From an uncultured Pseudomonas sp. (GTDB taxonomy: Bacteria > Pseudomonadota > Gammaproteobacteria > Pseudomonadales > Pseudomonadaceae), in contig CALTWF010000016.1 of NCBI GenBank assembly GCA_943912755.1, positions 1 to 64,000 on the forward strand: DNA of 64,000 nucleotides, read 5' to 3'. This document shows, one piece after another, positions 35,217 through 44,324 of this stretch (position 1 is its first letter; each line of letters opens with the position of its first letter). The translations under genes and the position numbers were made by a program. The notes under the pieces are model-generated. The model was given only the letters and a program-made list of their open reading frames with translations. It did no database searches and was not told where the DNA came from.

Positions 35217-35687
35217 CTAATGGATCCACAACAGTGCGAGCAAAAAGCCGCTGAACAGGAAGGGGGCGTAGGGCTGTTTTTTTGACAGGTCTTCCTGCAT
35301 CTCGCGAAGGCGCTTCTTAAGCTTTTGATTGAGCAAGGACCAGATCCAGCGCCGCCCGATCAGCCAGGCCAACACCGTGACCCCGGCACCGATGAAGGTA
35401 CCGAGCAGATACCACTGGTCGGTTGCCAGGGCCAGGGCGCCGAGCAGTTTCACATCGCCGGCGCCAAACTGACCAAGGATATAACCGGGAAGGGTTAACA
35501 ACATCACCAGGGCCAGGGCGAGGGCGGCATCGGCGGGCTCGGCCCCGATCCAGGTATGTCCGGTGAACAGCAGGTAGCCCAGGGCGAAGGCGGCTGCACC
35601 GAGGGTCAGGGTGTTGGCGATCTGCCGTTCACGGACATCCTGTTCGGCACAGAGGGCAAGCCACAGCAGCAGGACGAGACTTTGCAT
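35217..35687 (-). CDS. fppA: Tad prepilin peptidase FppA
   Basis: Aspartic-acid membrane protease of the GxGD class, 156 aa, that cleaves the Flp and TadF leaders. The catalytic aspartates are Asp17 in AEQDVRER and Asp78 in GAGD (GQFGAGDVKLLG). There are about five or six membrane helices. It has the short form without the N-methyltransferase domain, as expected for Tad systems. The chosen ATG at 35687 fits the family; the frame upstream runs into tadF on the other strand. Confidence 0.92.
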   Translation of the reverse strand: MQSLVLLLWLALCAEQDVRERQIANTLTLGAAAFALGYLLFTGHTWIGAEPADAALALALVMLLTLPGYILGQFGAGDVKLLGALALATDQWYLLGTFIGAGVTVLAWLIGRRWIWSLLNQKLKKRLREMQEDLSKKQPYAPFLFSGFLLALLWIH

Positions 35688-35762
35688 TGGCGAAACGCCA
35701 TCCCTTGGTCTGATTGATTCTATATTTGTCTGAGAGGTGTCACTGTCAGGGTAGACGCGATC
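35688..35762. promoter_or_regulatory. Short divergent promoter region fppA / tadF
   Basis: Only 75 bases separate the divergent fppA and tadF starts, so their promoters must overlap. The centre is AT-rich (GATTGATTCTATATTTGTC). No exact boxes can be assigned. Confidence 0.45.
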
Positions 35763-36206
35763 ATGAAAGCAAGCCTTGCTGTACGGCAAAAAGGGGCGGT
35801 GGCCATTGAGTTCGCCCTTGTATTCCTGATGTTTTTCGCGGTGTTCTACGGGTTGCTCAGCTACAGCCTGCCGATGCTGATGGTGCAGTCGTTCAACCAG
35901 GCCAGTAGTGAAGCGGTACGGCGTTGCGTGGCCCTGGACCCGGCCAGTGCCACCTACGCCACCGACGTCAACAATCTCGCCCGCACCACCCTCGAGCAGC
36001 AGCTGTCCTGGTTGCCGGGCTCGCTGGGCTTCCAGTTCGCCACCGACGCCACGGTCACCCTGAGCGGCACCCGGCTGCTCACGGTCAGCGTCCATTACAG
36101 CAAGAGCAAGCTGACCTCGGCCTTGCCGGTGCTGGTCCTGCCGCTGATCGGTGAAGTCCCGCGCTTGCCGACGACCCTAAGTACCCAGACGAGCCTGCAG
36201 CTTTGA
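35763..36206 (+). CDS. tadF: Tad pseudopilin TadF (TadE-like)
   Basis: Minor type IVb pseudopilin of 147 aa. The short basic leader MKASLAVRQKG is followed by AVAIEFALVFLMFFAVFYGLL; cleavage after Gly11 would place Glu at +5, as in Flp. The mature part is a small beta-rich periplasmic domain. The last codons overlap the TTG start of pprA by 4 bases, so kinase and pseudopilin are translationally linked. Confidence 0.9.
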   Translation: MKASLAVRQKGAVAIEFALVFLMFFAVFYGLLSYSLPMLMVQSFNQASSEAVRRCVALDPASATYATDVNNLARTTLEQQLSWLPGSLGFQFATDATVTLSGTRLLTVSVHYSKSKLTSALPVLVLPLIGEVPRLPTTLSTQTSLQL

Positions 36207-38860
36207 ACGGCGGCTCGGGGCTGTTCGACCGCTGGCGGACCCGCGCCGGCGAAACCCGGGACTGGCCGGAGGCGTCGGCGCCGCCGGCGGTTGGCCTGCA
36301 ACTGTGGCTGGACCCGCAGGGGCGCGTGCTGCGCCTGAGTGGCCCGCTGCGTACCGCCCTGGCCCTGCCGGCGCAGATGCCGGCCCACCTGCATGACTAT
36401 GTGCAGCCGCAGAGCCTGCTGGCCCTGGAAGGCGAGCCGGCGGACTGGCAGGCGCACCCGCTGGACCTGGATTTCCGCGCCGCCGCCGGGCACAGCCTGC
36501 ATACCCGCGGTTGGCTGTTGCCCCAGGCCGATGGCTGGTTGCTGCAACTGTTCGATATCGGCGACCTGATCCAGCAGCAACGCCAGGGCGTCGAGGCGCG
36601 CCAGCAGCAATTGCTGGCCGGGGAGATCGCCGCAGCCCTGCGCGATTGCAGCCTGCAACGCCTGGCCGACGAATCCCGTGAGCAATTGCAGCGCCTGGCC
36701 TGGCATTGGCGGGCGACCTGGGCGGCCATCCTGTTGCCCACCGCCAGCGGCTGGAAGTGCTTCGTCCACAGCGGCGACCGCCTGCCACTGGGCGAGGCGC
36801 GCCTGAGCCTGGTGCTCAACGCCCTGCCGGCCGGGCACATCGCCCACAGCGCCAGCCAGCCGGTGTTGCAGGCGCTGCAACTGCCGTTCTGGCTGATGCC
36901 GCACACCCAGCAGCACGAAGTGCGAGCCTGGTTGCTGTGCGAAGACACCGGCGAAGCCCGCCTGGATGACGACGCCCTGCTGCTCGCCGATGCCTTGCTC
37001 GAACCCTTGCTGGCACGTCTGGCCGGTGACCGCCTGCAAGCCAGCCAGCAACGCCTGGACAACGTCCAGGGCCTGCTGGGCGCGGGCTGGTGGGAGTGGA
37101 CGCCGCAGGACTCGACCCTGCACCTGGCACCGGGCCTGGCGGCGAGCTTCGGGGTGCCGGCGCGGATCAGCCTGGCCGACTGGCTGACCCAGGTGCATCC
37201 GGCCGACCGCGAGGCCACCTTGCTCGCCTTCACCGCCCTGCAACGCCAGGGCGACAGTCTGCAACTGTGCCTGCGCCTGGTTGGCGAGGGCCCGCGCTGG
37301 TATCGCCTGTGCGGGGAAATCGCCGGCCAGGGCGATGCCCGGCGCCTGCACGGTTTCATGCTCGACATCAGTGATATCAAGCAGCAGGAGCAGCAGTCCG
37401 GTGCCGCCCGCGCGCGTCTGGAAAACCTGATCGCCAGTTCGCCGGCGGTGATCTACATCCAGCGTTACGAAGAGGGCGCCCTGCACGCGGAGTTCTTCAG
37501 TGCCAGCCTGCAACCGCTGCTGGGCTGGCGCAGCCTGCCCGGCGAGCGCCTGCAACCGGCGCACTGGGTCCACCCGGACGACCAGCCGCTATGGCTGGAA
37601 CGCACCCGCACGCTATTGCGCGAGGGCCAGGTGCGCAGCCGCTACCGCCTGCGCGACCGCGACGGCGGCTGGCACTGGGTACTCGACGAAGCCCGCCTGC
37701 TGCGCAACGACCTGGGTATGCCGGTAGAGGCGGTGGGCCTGTGGCTCGACGTTACCGAGGCGACCCAGGCCGCCGAGCGCGTGCGCCAGAGCGAAGAGCG
37801 CTACCGGGTGCTGGTGGAGGACTCGCCGGCGATGATCTGCCGCTACCGCCCCGACCTCGAACTGCTCTACGGCAACCAGCCCCTGGCCGATTACCTGGAG
37901 TGCACGCCGGGGCAATTGCCGGGGATGAACCTGGGCGCCTGGATGTCGGCGGGGCAGCGCGAGCTGTTCGTCCAGCGCATTGCCGGGCTTACCCCGCAGG
38001 CTCCGGTGAGCAGCGACGAAGTCTGCCTGCAACTGCCGGGGCGCCAGCATGCCTGGTGGATCTGGTCCGACCGCGGGCTGTTCGACGAGCAGGGGCGGCT
38101 GCTGGAAATCCAGGCGGTGGGGCGCGACAACACCGAGGTACGCCGGGCCCAGCAACTGGTGTTGCAGAGCACGAAGATGGCCACCCTGGGCGAGATGTCC
38201 ACGGGCCTGGCCCATGAGATCAACCAGCCGCTCAATGTCATGCGCATGGCCGTGGTCAACGCGCTCAAGCGCATGGAAAACGGCGACCTGGACGTGGAGT
38301 ACCTGCAGGAAAAGCTCAAGCGTATCGATGCCCAGGTGGTGCGCGTGTCCAAGGTGGTCGACCACATGCGCGTGTTCGGCCGGCGCTCGGAGGTCGAGCA
38401 GGCGCCGTTCGAGCCGTGGCAGGCGGTGGAGGGCGCGCTTTCGCTGCTCACCGACGGCATGCTGGGCAAGGGCATCGCCCTGCATCTCGGCGACCCGCTG
38501 CAAGGCACTGTCTATGGCCACCAGGACCAGCTGGAACAGGTGCTGATCAACCTGCTGGTCAACGCCCGCGATGTGTTGCTGGAGAAGAAGCCGGAGCCGA
38601 TGTGGATTGCGCTGCGCGGCGAGTGCGACGAGCAGTGGCTGCGCCTGATCGTCGAGGACAGCGGCGGCGGTATCGAGCCGCGCCTGCTGGAACGCATCTT
38701 CGAACCTTTCTTCACCACCAAGCCGGCCGGGGTCGGTACCGGCCTGGGGCTGTCGGTGAGCTACCGCATCGTCGAAAGCATGGGCGGCAGCCTGAGTGCC
38801 GACAACGCCGAGCACGGGGCACGCTTCGTGATTGCCTTGCCGCTTCAGAGCACCAGTTGA
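36203..38860 (+). CDS. pprA: PAS-domain sensor histidine kinase PprA
   Basis: Sensor kinase of 885 aa and partner of PprB. No clear membrane helix is visible, so it is probably cytoplasmic. Several PAS-like modules follow one another (about 290-400, 405-525, 535-650), the second with the PAS3-type phrase WHWVLDEARLLRNDLG. The HisKA domain has phospho-acceptor His671 in LAHEINQPLN. The ATPase domain has the N box NLLVNARDVL, G1 VEDSGGGIE and G2 GTGLGLSVSY. Translation starts at TTG (36203), overlapping the tadF stop. Its 3' end overlaps that of tadG by 16 bases on the other strand. Confidence 0.9.
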   Translation: MNGGSGLFDRWRTRAGETRDWPEASAPPAVGLQLWLDPQGRVLRLSGPLRTALALPAQMPAHLHDYVQPQSLLALEGEPADWQAHPLDLDFRAAAGHSLHTRGWLLPQADGWLLQLFDIGDLIQQQRQGVEARQQQLLAGEIAAALRDCSLQRLADESREQLQRLAWHWRATWAAILLPTASGWKCFVHSGDRLPLGEARLSLVLNALPAGHIAHSASQPVLQALQLPFWLMPHTQQHEVRAWLLCEDTGEARLDDDALLLADALLEPLLARLAGDRLQASQQRLDNVQGLLGAGWWEWTPQDSTLHLAPGLAASFGVPARISLADWLTQVHPADREATLLAFTALQRQGDSLQLCLRLVGEGPRWYRLCGEIAGQGDARRLHGFMLDISDIKQQEQQSGAARARLENLIASSPAVIYIQRYEEGALHAEFFSASLQPLLGWRSLPGERLQPAHWVHPDDQPLWLERTRTLLREGQVRSRYRLRDRDGGWHWVLDEARLLRNDLGMPVEAVGLWLDVTEATQAAERVRQSEERYRVLVEDSPAMICRYRPDLELLYGNQPLADYLECTPGQLPGMNLGAWMSAGQRELFVQRIAGLTPQAPVSSDEVCLQLPGRQHAWWIWSDRGLFDEQGRLLEIQAVGRDNTEVRRAQQLVLQSTKMATLGEMSTGLAHEINQPLNVMRMAVVNALKRMENGDLDVEYLQEKLKRIDAQVVRVSKVVDHMRVFGRRSEVEQAPFEPWQAVEGALSLLTDGMLGKGIALHLGDPLQGTVYGHQDQLEQVLINLLVNARDVLLEKKPEPMWIALRGECDEQWLRLIVEDSGGGIEPRLLERIFEPFFTTKPAGVGTGLGLSVSYRIVESMGGSLSADNAEHGARFVIALPLQSTS

Positions 38861-40794
38861 GCGCGGTTGTTGCCGCAATCGAGGTTGGCGCCGACATCGA
38901 CCACCATCAGGTCGATGCCGAGCACCTTGAGCAGCGAGTTGATCAGCGGGTCGGTGATGCGCCCGAGCAGGGTGGTGATCTGTGGCAGGAGGATGGTGAC
39001 CACGTTGTTCAGCAGGCTGGTGGCGGTGGTCACCACCTGGCCGAGGGGATTGCCGCTCTGTGGCTGATAGGCCAGCAACTGGATGCCGCTGAAGGTCGTG
39101 CCGAGGCTGCCGACGGCATTGCTGGCGCCCGGGGTGGTCTTGTACACCGGTGGCTGGTCGAGGTTGGGCGGTGCGCTGGTGCCGCTGAACACCAGCGGGG
39201 CCGCGCCCGGCGGTGAGCCGATGAGCGAACTGGCGACCTTGATCCCGACGCCACCACCGGCAAAGGGCACCCGGGTTCCGCAGCCGAGGGTGATCAGGGT
39301 CAGCTTGGTGCAGACGTTGGTGCCGAAGTCGATCAGCGGAATGGGCTGCACGGCGGTGTTGCCCGAGGTGAAGAAATCATTGGGCGTGTTGAATTTGCCG
39401 AGCGCCACCCGGGCGGCGGCGGACTGCGTGCTGGCGGTCAGGCTCTTGTTCGGCGTGCAGCTGTAGTTGGTCACCTGGCTGGTGGCCGAGGCGACTTCCA
39501 GGCCGATATCGAGGTGCGGTGGCGAATCGGGGACCAGCTGGATATCGCTGACCTTGCATGGCACCAGGATCAGGCAGCCGACCGATTGCAGGGTGCCGTT
39601 CAGGTTCAGGCTGAGCAGCGGGTTGATGATGTTGGTCAGCGGCGTGGCCAGGTTGAGCACGGCATTGGTCAGGCCGGCGATGGTGCCAAGTACGGGCAGG
39701 TCGAGCGAGGCCAGCACGCGGACCTGGGCGGTGTGGACCTGGATCACGTCGGTGGCCGGGTTGCCGATGGCCGAAAGCTGCTCCGGCTCGATCACCTTGA
39801 CCTTGACCGTGCCGGTCACCAGGCCGAGCAGGTTCAGCGGGACCTGCGCGATCGCCGCGCTGTTCTTCGCCGCCAGCATCACTGCGGCCTGGACCAGGTC
39901 GATGGCATTGAGCGTGGCATCGAGCCCGGCTGCGGAGGTGCCATTCTTCAGGTCGAGGATGTCGCCCAACTGGATCAGCGTGCTGTTGTCGGCACCCGCT
40001 ACCACGGTGCCGAGGTTGGTCACCACGCTGGCCGCCGCGCCGCTGCGCGACAGCACCGTGGCGGCGGCGCGGATCAGGTCGGTGGCGCGCAGGTTTTTGC
40101 TCAGCAACTGGTCGTACTGGCCGGCGCCGACATTGACGTCGATGGCCAGCTGGTCGAGGAAATCCAGCAGGTCGACATTGGCGTTGGCGATCCCCTGCCA
40201 GCCCACCGCGTCGAGGGCGACCCGGCCGCCCAGCGGGTCGATCAGGGCGTTGAGCAGGGCCGACTTGGTCGAGTCCACGGTTGCCAGGGTCGACCGCAGG
40301 CGCAGCATAGCCCGTGGCGGCAGTGGCGCGGTGGCTACGGCCTGGGCGCGCAACTGGGTGGTGGCGGGGATGGCCTGGCCGGACACCAGGCTGTGGATAC
40401 CGGCGGCGAAGCTGGTGGCCACGTTGTTGGTGGCGGCGACCTGGATCGCCTGGGCGATGGCCGGGTTGGCGCTGAAGCTGCGCAGGCTGGCGGCGCCGGT
40501 GCTGACGCTGCCGCAAGTGGTGACGAGGGTCCGGCCGACGCCAACGGCGAAGCCGTTGCGCGTGGCACTGACAGTGGCGAGCGTGGCCGCCTGCGGGCCG
40601 ATGCCGTTGCAGGTGGCGCTTTGTCCTGCGGCTTCCAGGGCGGCCATATCGACCACCCGCTGCAACTTGCGCTGTTCCATGTACAGCCGGCCGCCATCAA
40701 CCGCCAACAGGCCGAACACCAGGGCCATGGCCAGGGTCAGCACCGCTGCCAGGCCAATGGCGCCGCGCTGGCGTTTCGCGAATCGGGGAGACAC
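38845..40794 (-). CDS. tadG: Tad minor component TadG-like protein
   Basis: A 649-aa protein with an N-terminal pilin-like segment (KRQRGAIGLAAVLTLAMALV, then FGLLAVDGGRLYMEQRKLQRVVDMAALEAAG), the usual TadG/DUF2134-type start, and a large beta-rich periplasmic domain. The GTG at 40794 is preceded by AAGGAG with 5-base spacing; a GTG two codons upstream lies too close to it. It may anchor the Flp pilus to the envelope. It lies apart from the tad operon and points the other way, unlike the arrangement I remember from P. aeruginosa. Confidence 0.87.
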   Translation of the reverse strand: MSPRFAKRQRGAIGLAAVLTLAMALVFGLLAVDGGRLYMEQRKLQRVVDMAALEAAGQSATCNGIGPQAATLATVSATRNGFAVGVGRTLVTTCGSVSTGAASLRSFSANPAIAQAIQVAATNNVATSFAAGIHSLVSGQAIPATTQLRAQAVATAPLPPRAMLRLRSTLATVDSTKSALLNALIDPLGGRVALDAVGWQGIANANVDLLDFLDQLAIDVNVGAGQYDQLLSKNLRATDLIRAAATVLSRSGAAASVVTNLGTVVAGADNSTLIQLGDILDLKNGTSAAGLDATLNAIDLVQAAVMLAAKNSAAIAQVPLNLLGLVTGTVKVKVIEPEQLSAIGNPATDVIQVHTAQVRVLASLDLPVLGTIAGLTNAVLNLATPLTNIINPLLSLNLNGTLQSVGCLILVPCKVSDIQLVPDSPPHLDIGLEVASATSQVTNYSCTPNKSLTASTQSAAARVALGKFNTPNDFFTSGNTAVQPIPLIDFGTNVCTKLTLITLGCGTRVPFAGGGVGIKVASSLIGSPPGAAPLVFSGTSAPPNLDQPPVYKTTPGASNAVGSLGTTFSGIQLLAYQPQSGNPLGQVVTTATSLLNNVVTILLPQITTLLGRITDPLINSLLKVLGIDLMVVDVGANLDCGNNRAQLVL

Positions 40795-40881
40795 GAGCAC
40801 TCCTTTGCCGGCACATGCCGTGCACGTCGCGTGCGTTCAAGGAGTGTAGTCAAGAACATGGCCAGTCGCCTGTACTGGCAC

Positions 40882-40959
40882 TTGTGGGAGCTGGCTTGCC
40901 AACGATAGCGCTAGTGGATTGGCTAAAGTCATCGCTGGCAAGCCAGCTCCCACAGGGTC
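40882..40959. repeat. Inverted REP pair upstream of tadG
   Basis: TGTGGGAGCTGGCTTGCCAA (left) and its inverted partner CATCGCTGGCAAGCCAGCTC followed by CCACAGGG (right) are separated by about 28 bases. They lie between tadG and the DUF4136-like genes. Confidence 0.82.
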
Positions 40960-40973
40960 AGCGTTCAGTCTGC

Positions 40974-41534
40974 TCAGCGTGGCGGGTAGTTGGCCAGGAC
41001 CTGGGCGACGGTTTTCTGGATCGCCGTGTTGCGTTCTTCAGGCGTCGGCGGGTAGTGGTTCATCACCTGCTCGGCACTGCCGCGCCACACCAGCTTGCCG
41101 TCGCGGGCGTCGAGCAGGTCGATCTGGATGGTCGCTACCTTGTATTCGACGGTGCGGGTTTCGTTGAAGGCCGGGCCGCCCCAGTAGCCGCCGTAGTAAC
41201 CCCCCCAGCCGCCACCGTACTGGGTGGTGATCTGCTGGTGACGGTTCTCCACGATCAGGTAGGTCTGCACCTTGAGGTCGCCGCGGCTGCCGGCCTGGGC
41301 CGGGCGCAGGCCGCGCTGGTCGAGCTGGTCGCCGACCGCCTGGCGGATGCGCTGTTCGGTCAGGTCGCTCTTGATCCGCGGGTCGTCCGGGCGGTATTGC
41401 AGCGCCGGCTCCTGCCAGGTCCAGCTGCGGTAGCCGGCGAAGTCGCGGCTGGCGTCGAAGTCCTGGGTGACATTGTTGCTCTGGCAGGCTGCGAGCAGTG
41501 CCAGCAGGGACAGTAAAGCGAGACGTCGGAACAT
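40974..41534 (-). CDS. DUF4136-like lipoprotein A
   Basis: Lipoprotein of 186 aa with the signal MFRRLALLSLLALLAAC (Cys17). A DUF4136-type domain carries the phrases FDASRDFAGYRSWTW, DQRGLRPAQAGSRGDLKVQ and VEYKVATIQIDLLDARDGKLVWRGSA, interrupted by a Gly/Tyr/Trp-rich loop (YGGGWGGYYGGYWGG). It is 17 bases downstream of a second gene of the same type, so the two look like a tandem duplication in one operon. The function of the family is unknown. Confidence 0.85.
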   Translation of the reverse strand: MFRRLALLSLLALLAACQSNNVTQDFDASRDFAGYRSWTWQEPALQYRPDDPRIKSDLTEQRIRQAVGDQLDQRGLRPAQAGSRGDLKVQTYLIVENRHQQITTQYGGGWGGYYGGYWGGPAFNETRTVEYKVATIQIDLLDARDGKLVWRGSAEQVMNHYPPTPEERNTAIQKTVAQVLANYPPR

Positions 41535-41551
41535 GATGTTTCTCCAAAGGC

Positions 41552-42175
41552 CTAGCTGGGAGGATAGCCGCTCATGGCTTTGTCGACGGCCTCGCGCAGG
41601 GCGTCGGCGCGATCGGCCAGGGAGCCCCGGCTGTCGGTCTCGGCACTGGCGCTCCAGACCGGCTGGCCGCTGCCGGCATCGAACAGATCGACGCGCACCA
41701 CCAGCACCTCGACCTGGTAGGTCCGGACCACCGGCACGCTGCCGTACACCCCGTAGCTGTTGCCGTAGTAGCCGTGGCGGTAGCCCATGCCGCCGTAACC
41801 ACCGTAGGGGTAATAGTCGTCGTCGCGGTACTGGCGCAGGCGGCGTTCCAGGCGCATGTCGGCGCTGACCAGCAGGTCGCTGCGCGCCTCCCGCGCCGGG
41901 CGCAGGCCGCGCTGGTCGAGGGCATTGCTCACTGCTTCGGCCAGTTGCGCCGGGTCCGCCGACGCGCTGCCAGCGGGCAGCTGGCCGTTGCGCCAGCTCC
42001 AGCTGCGGTAGCGTCCGTAGTCGCGGGGCGGGGCGGGATAGGCGCTGCGGTCGAAGGTGGTCGCCGCCTGTGCCGGTGCTGGCGGCAGCGGATTGGAACT
42101 GGCGACATAAGGATTGCTGCCCTGGCAGGCGGCCAGGGCCAGGCAGGCGAGGGCAAGCGCGATACGGTACGGCAT
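41552..42175 (-). CDS. DUF4136-like lipoprotein B
   Basis: Lipoprotein of 207 aa with the signal MPYRIALALACLALAAC (Cys17). The domain parallels that of lipoprotein A: YGRYRSWSWRNGQ, DQRGLRPAREARSDLLVS, a Gly/Tyr-rich loop (YYPYGGYGGMGYRHGYYGNS) and VEVLVVRVDLFDAGSGQPVWSASAE. GGGAGAG lies before the ATG at 42175. It is the first of the pair and starts ten bases after the cmoM stop, so it may be read from the same message. Confidence 0.85.
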   Translation of the reverse strand: MPYRIALALACLALAACQGSNPYVASSNPLPPAPAQAATTFDRSAYPAPPRDYGRYRSWSWRNGQLPAGSASADPAQLAEAVSNALDQRGLRPAREARSDLLVSADMRLERRLRQYRDDDYYPYGGYGGMGYRHGYYGNSYGVYGSVPVVRTYQVEVLVVRVDLFDAGSGQPVWSASAETDSRGSLADRADALREAVDKAMSGYPPS

Positions 42176-42185
42176 GGGGCTCTCC

Positions 42186-42935
42186 CTAACGGGGACGGCA
42201 GATCCAGTGCAGGTAGCGGCCAAGGCCGGCGAACGCCGGGTGGCGGCGGTGCGCCAGTTCCATTTCCAGCAGGTCGAGCAGCTCGGCGCGGGCCTGGAAC
42301 TCGGTGGGCATGTAGTCGTGGAACACCCGCACGCCGCTCTCGGCTTCTACCTGCCATAGACCTTCAAGTTGCGCCCTGAGTTCGCGCGGATCAAGGGGCT
42401 TCTGCGGGGTCAGGCTGTGCTTTTCGCCGGCCAGGGTATTGCGCCGCATCTTGCGGAAATGGCCCTTGAGCAGGTTGCGGTAGACCAGTGCGTCGCGGTT
42501 GTAGAAGGCCAGGGACAGCAGGCCGTCGGTGCGGGTCAACTGATGCAATACCGGCAGGATCGCCTCGGGCTCGGCCAGCCACTCCAGCACCGCATGGCAC
42601 AGCACCAGGTCGTAGGGCTCGGTCAGTTCGCCGAGCAGGTCCTGCCAGGGGGCCTGGATGAAGGTGGCCTGCCGGTTGGCGGCGGCGAAGCGTTCGCGGG
42701 CGCCGTCGAGCATCGGCGCGGCGGGTTCGGCCAGGGTCAGCTGGTGGCCGCGCTCGGCCAGCCACAGGGCCATATGGCCGAGACCGGCGCCGATATCGAG
42801 GATGCGCAGCGGGCGCTCCGGCAGGACTTCGGCGAGGTCGGCCTGGAGCACGGCCAGGCGGATCGCGCCCTTGGCGCCGCCGTAGATCTTCTCGGCGAAG
42901 CGGGTCGCCAGGGCATCGAAATGGCGGTCGTTCAT
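42186..42935 (-). CDS. cmoM: tRNA 5-carboxymethoxyuridine methyltransferase CmoM
   Basis: SAM-dependent methyltransferase of 249 aa that makes the mcmo5U methyl ester in tRNA wobble position 34. It follows E. coli CmoM (SmtA) closely: MNDRHFDALATRFAEKIYGG, the SAM motif RILDIGAGLGHMALWLAERGH, DLVLCHAVLEWLAEPEA, LSLAFYNRDALVYRNLLKG and the C-terminal GVRVFHDYMPTEFQ. The start at 42935 overlaps the end of the MazG-like gene by 4 bases (coupled translation). Confidence 0.94.
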   Translation of the reverse strand: MNDRHFDALATRFAEKIYGGAKGAIRLAVLQADLAEVLPERPLRILDIGAGLGHMALWLAERGHQLTLAEPAAPMLDGARERFAAANRQATFIQAPWQDLLGELTEPYDLVLCHAVLEWLAEPEAILPVLHQLTRTDGLLSLAFYNRDALVYRNLLKGHFRKMRRNTLAGEKHSLTPQKPLDPRELRAQLEGLWQVEAESGVRVFHDYMPTEFQARAELLDLLEMELAHRRHPAFAGLGRYLHWICRPR

Positions 42936-43237
42936 TTGGCGAAGCGCCTCTCGCTGTCGGCCAGCTTGGCCCGGACGACCTGTTCCATGTCCAGGCCGAG
43001 TTCGCTGCACAGCAGAAGCAGGTAAAGCACGATATCGCCGACTTCCTGGCCGGCGTGTGCCAGCTGATCGGCGGGCAACTGGCGCGACTGGTCCTCGCTC
43101 AGCCACTGGAAGATCTCCACCAGCTCGGCCATCTCCACGCTGGCGGCCATGGCCAGGTTCTTCGGGCTGTGGAAACCGCGCCAGTCGTTGTTGTCGCGGA
43201 TGGTGTGCAGGCGTTGGGTGAGTTCTTGCAGATTCAT
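42932..43237 (-). CDS. MazG-like nucleotide pyrophosphohydrolase
   Basis: All-alpha NTP pyrophosphohydrolase of 101 aa, close to the RS21-C6/MazG-like family that removes non-canonical dNTPs. The metal-binding helix motifs are visible as SVEMAELVEIFQWL (ExxE) and EVGDIVLYLLLL (ExxD). CAGGAGA precedes the ATG at 43237. It is the first gene of a likely operon with cmoM. Confidence 0.9.
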   Translation of the reverse strand: MNLQELTQRLHTIRDNNDWRGFHSPKNLAMAASVEMAELVEIFQWLSEDQSRQLPADQLAHAGQEVGDIVLYLLLLCSELGLDMEQVVRAKLADSERRFAK

Positions 43238-43470
43238 GTCGGGTCTCCTGAGGCGGTATAGCTTCAGGGGGAAGTGGTGGGCTGGCAAGGGGCTTTAAGG
43301 TTGCTAGGTGCTTGCCTTGATTCTTGCAGCGATCTTGAGAGCGCTGAAAGTCTGTCGGCATGCACCTGCCAGCCATGATGCGGGTTTGACCAGGCAAGAT
43401 CTTCGTCCATGTCTGACTCATCGCTGGCAAACCCGCTCCCACAGGATCATCAGCCAGCCGTTCGACCCGC
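43238..43470. other. Intergenic region with one REP
   Basis: This 233-base gap follows the maoC-like gene and precedes the MazG-like gene (both on minus). It holds one unpaired REP (CATCGCTGGCAAACCCGCTC then CCACAGG) near 43419-43446. The rest, 43240-43330, should contain the MazG-like promoter, but no boxes are clear. Confidence 0.5.
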
Positions 43471-44322
43471 TCAGACCGGCCTCCAGCTCCCGCTCATGTG
43501 GACAAGCCCCGCATGCCCGCTCAAACGAAACTGCCCATCCGCCGCCACCGCACTGCCATCCAGGACCACCTCGCTCGGCAGCCGCACCGGCTTGTGAAAC
43601 TCCACCGCCACCTCATAGCCACTGCGCGGCAGATGCCCGCGCAGGTGCGCCAGGGCCACGGCCTTGCTCCACATGCCATGGGCGATGGCCTGGGGGAAAC
43701 CGAACAGCCTGGCGCTGGCGGCACTGAGGTGGATCGGGTTGTAGTCGCCGCAGACCCGGGCATAGCGCCGGCCGATATCGCTGTCGGCATACCAGCGGGT
43801 CAGCTCGCTCATCTCCAGGGGCTCCGCAGCCTCCACCACGGGCACCTCACCTTCCACCTTCATGCCGCGACAGAGCATGCGACTGGTTTCGGACCAGATC
43901 AGCCCGATGCTGTCCTCGGCATCGGTGCGCATATCGAGGGTGGCGCCTTTTTCGTGGGGCTGGAGGTTATCCACAGATACCGAGAAGCGCAGCCGCGAGA
44001 CCCCACCCAGCGGCCGCAGAACGCGAATCCGGTTGGCCAGATGCACCATCCCCAGCAACGGTGCGGGAAAGTCCCTGGCAGTGAGCAACTGCATCTGCAA
44101 CGCAAACGCCATGACATGGGGATAGGTCGGCGGCAGGCGCCCGTCGTTGCTGAACAGGCAGAGCTTGCGGTAGGCAGCGAGGTTGCCCTCGTCGACGTTG
44201 ATGCCGCAGCGCAGGCCATAGCGGGGCAGGCTGTCGCCGCTGATCTTGCGTTTGCTCGCGGCCTTCAGGTACAGCCCGCCAAGGCCGGCGGTGGAGCCGA
44301 GGTCGTGCCAGGTCCGGGTCAT
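43471..44322 (-). CDS. MaoC-family (R)-specific dehydratase/hydratase
   Basis: Double hot-dog enoyl hydratase/dehydratase of 283 aa. The C-terminal hot-dog carries the hydratase-2 motif, YARVCGDYNPIHLSAASARL with FGFPQAIAHGMW. It starts two bases after the fabG stop on the same strand, so the two are co-transcribed; a 3-ketoacyl reductase, this hydratase and the divergent thiolase together look like a short fatty-acyl cycle. Acyl-CoA is more likely than acyl-ACP as substrate, but the sequence does not prove it. Confidence 0.88.
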   Translation of the reverse strand: MTRTWHDLGSTAGLGGLYLKAASKRKISGDSLPRYGLRCGINVDEGNLAAYRKLCLFSNDGRLPPTYPHVMAFALQMQLLTARDFPAPLLGMVHLANRIRVLRPLGGVSRLRFSVSVDNLQPHEKGATLDMRTDAEDSIGLIWSETSRMLCRGMKVEGEVPVVEAAEPLEMSELTRWYADSDIGRRYARVCGDYNPIHLSAASARLFGFPQAIAHGMWSKAVALAHLRGHLPRSGYEVAVEFHKPVRLPSEVVLDGSAVAADGQFRLSGHAGLVHMSGSWRPV

Positions 44323-44324
44323 GA

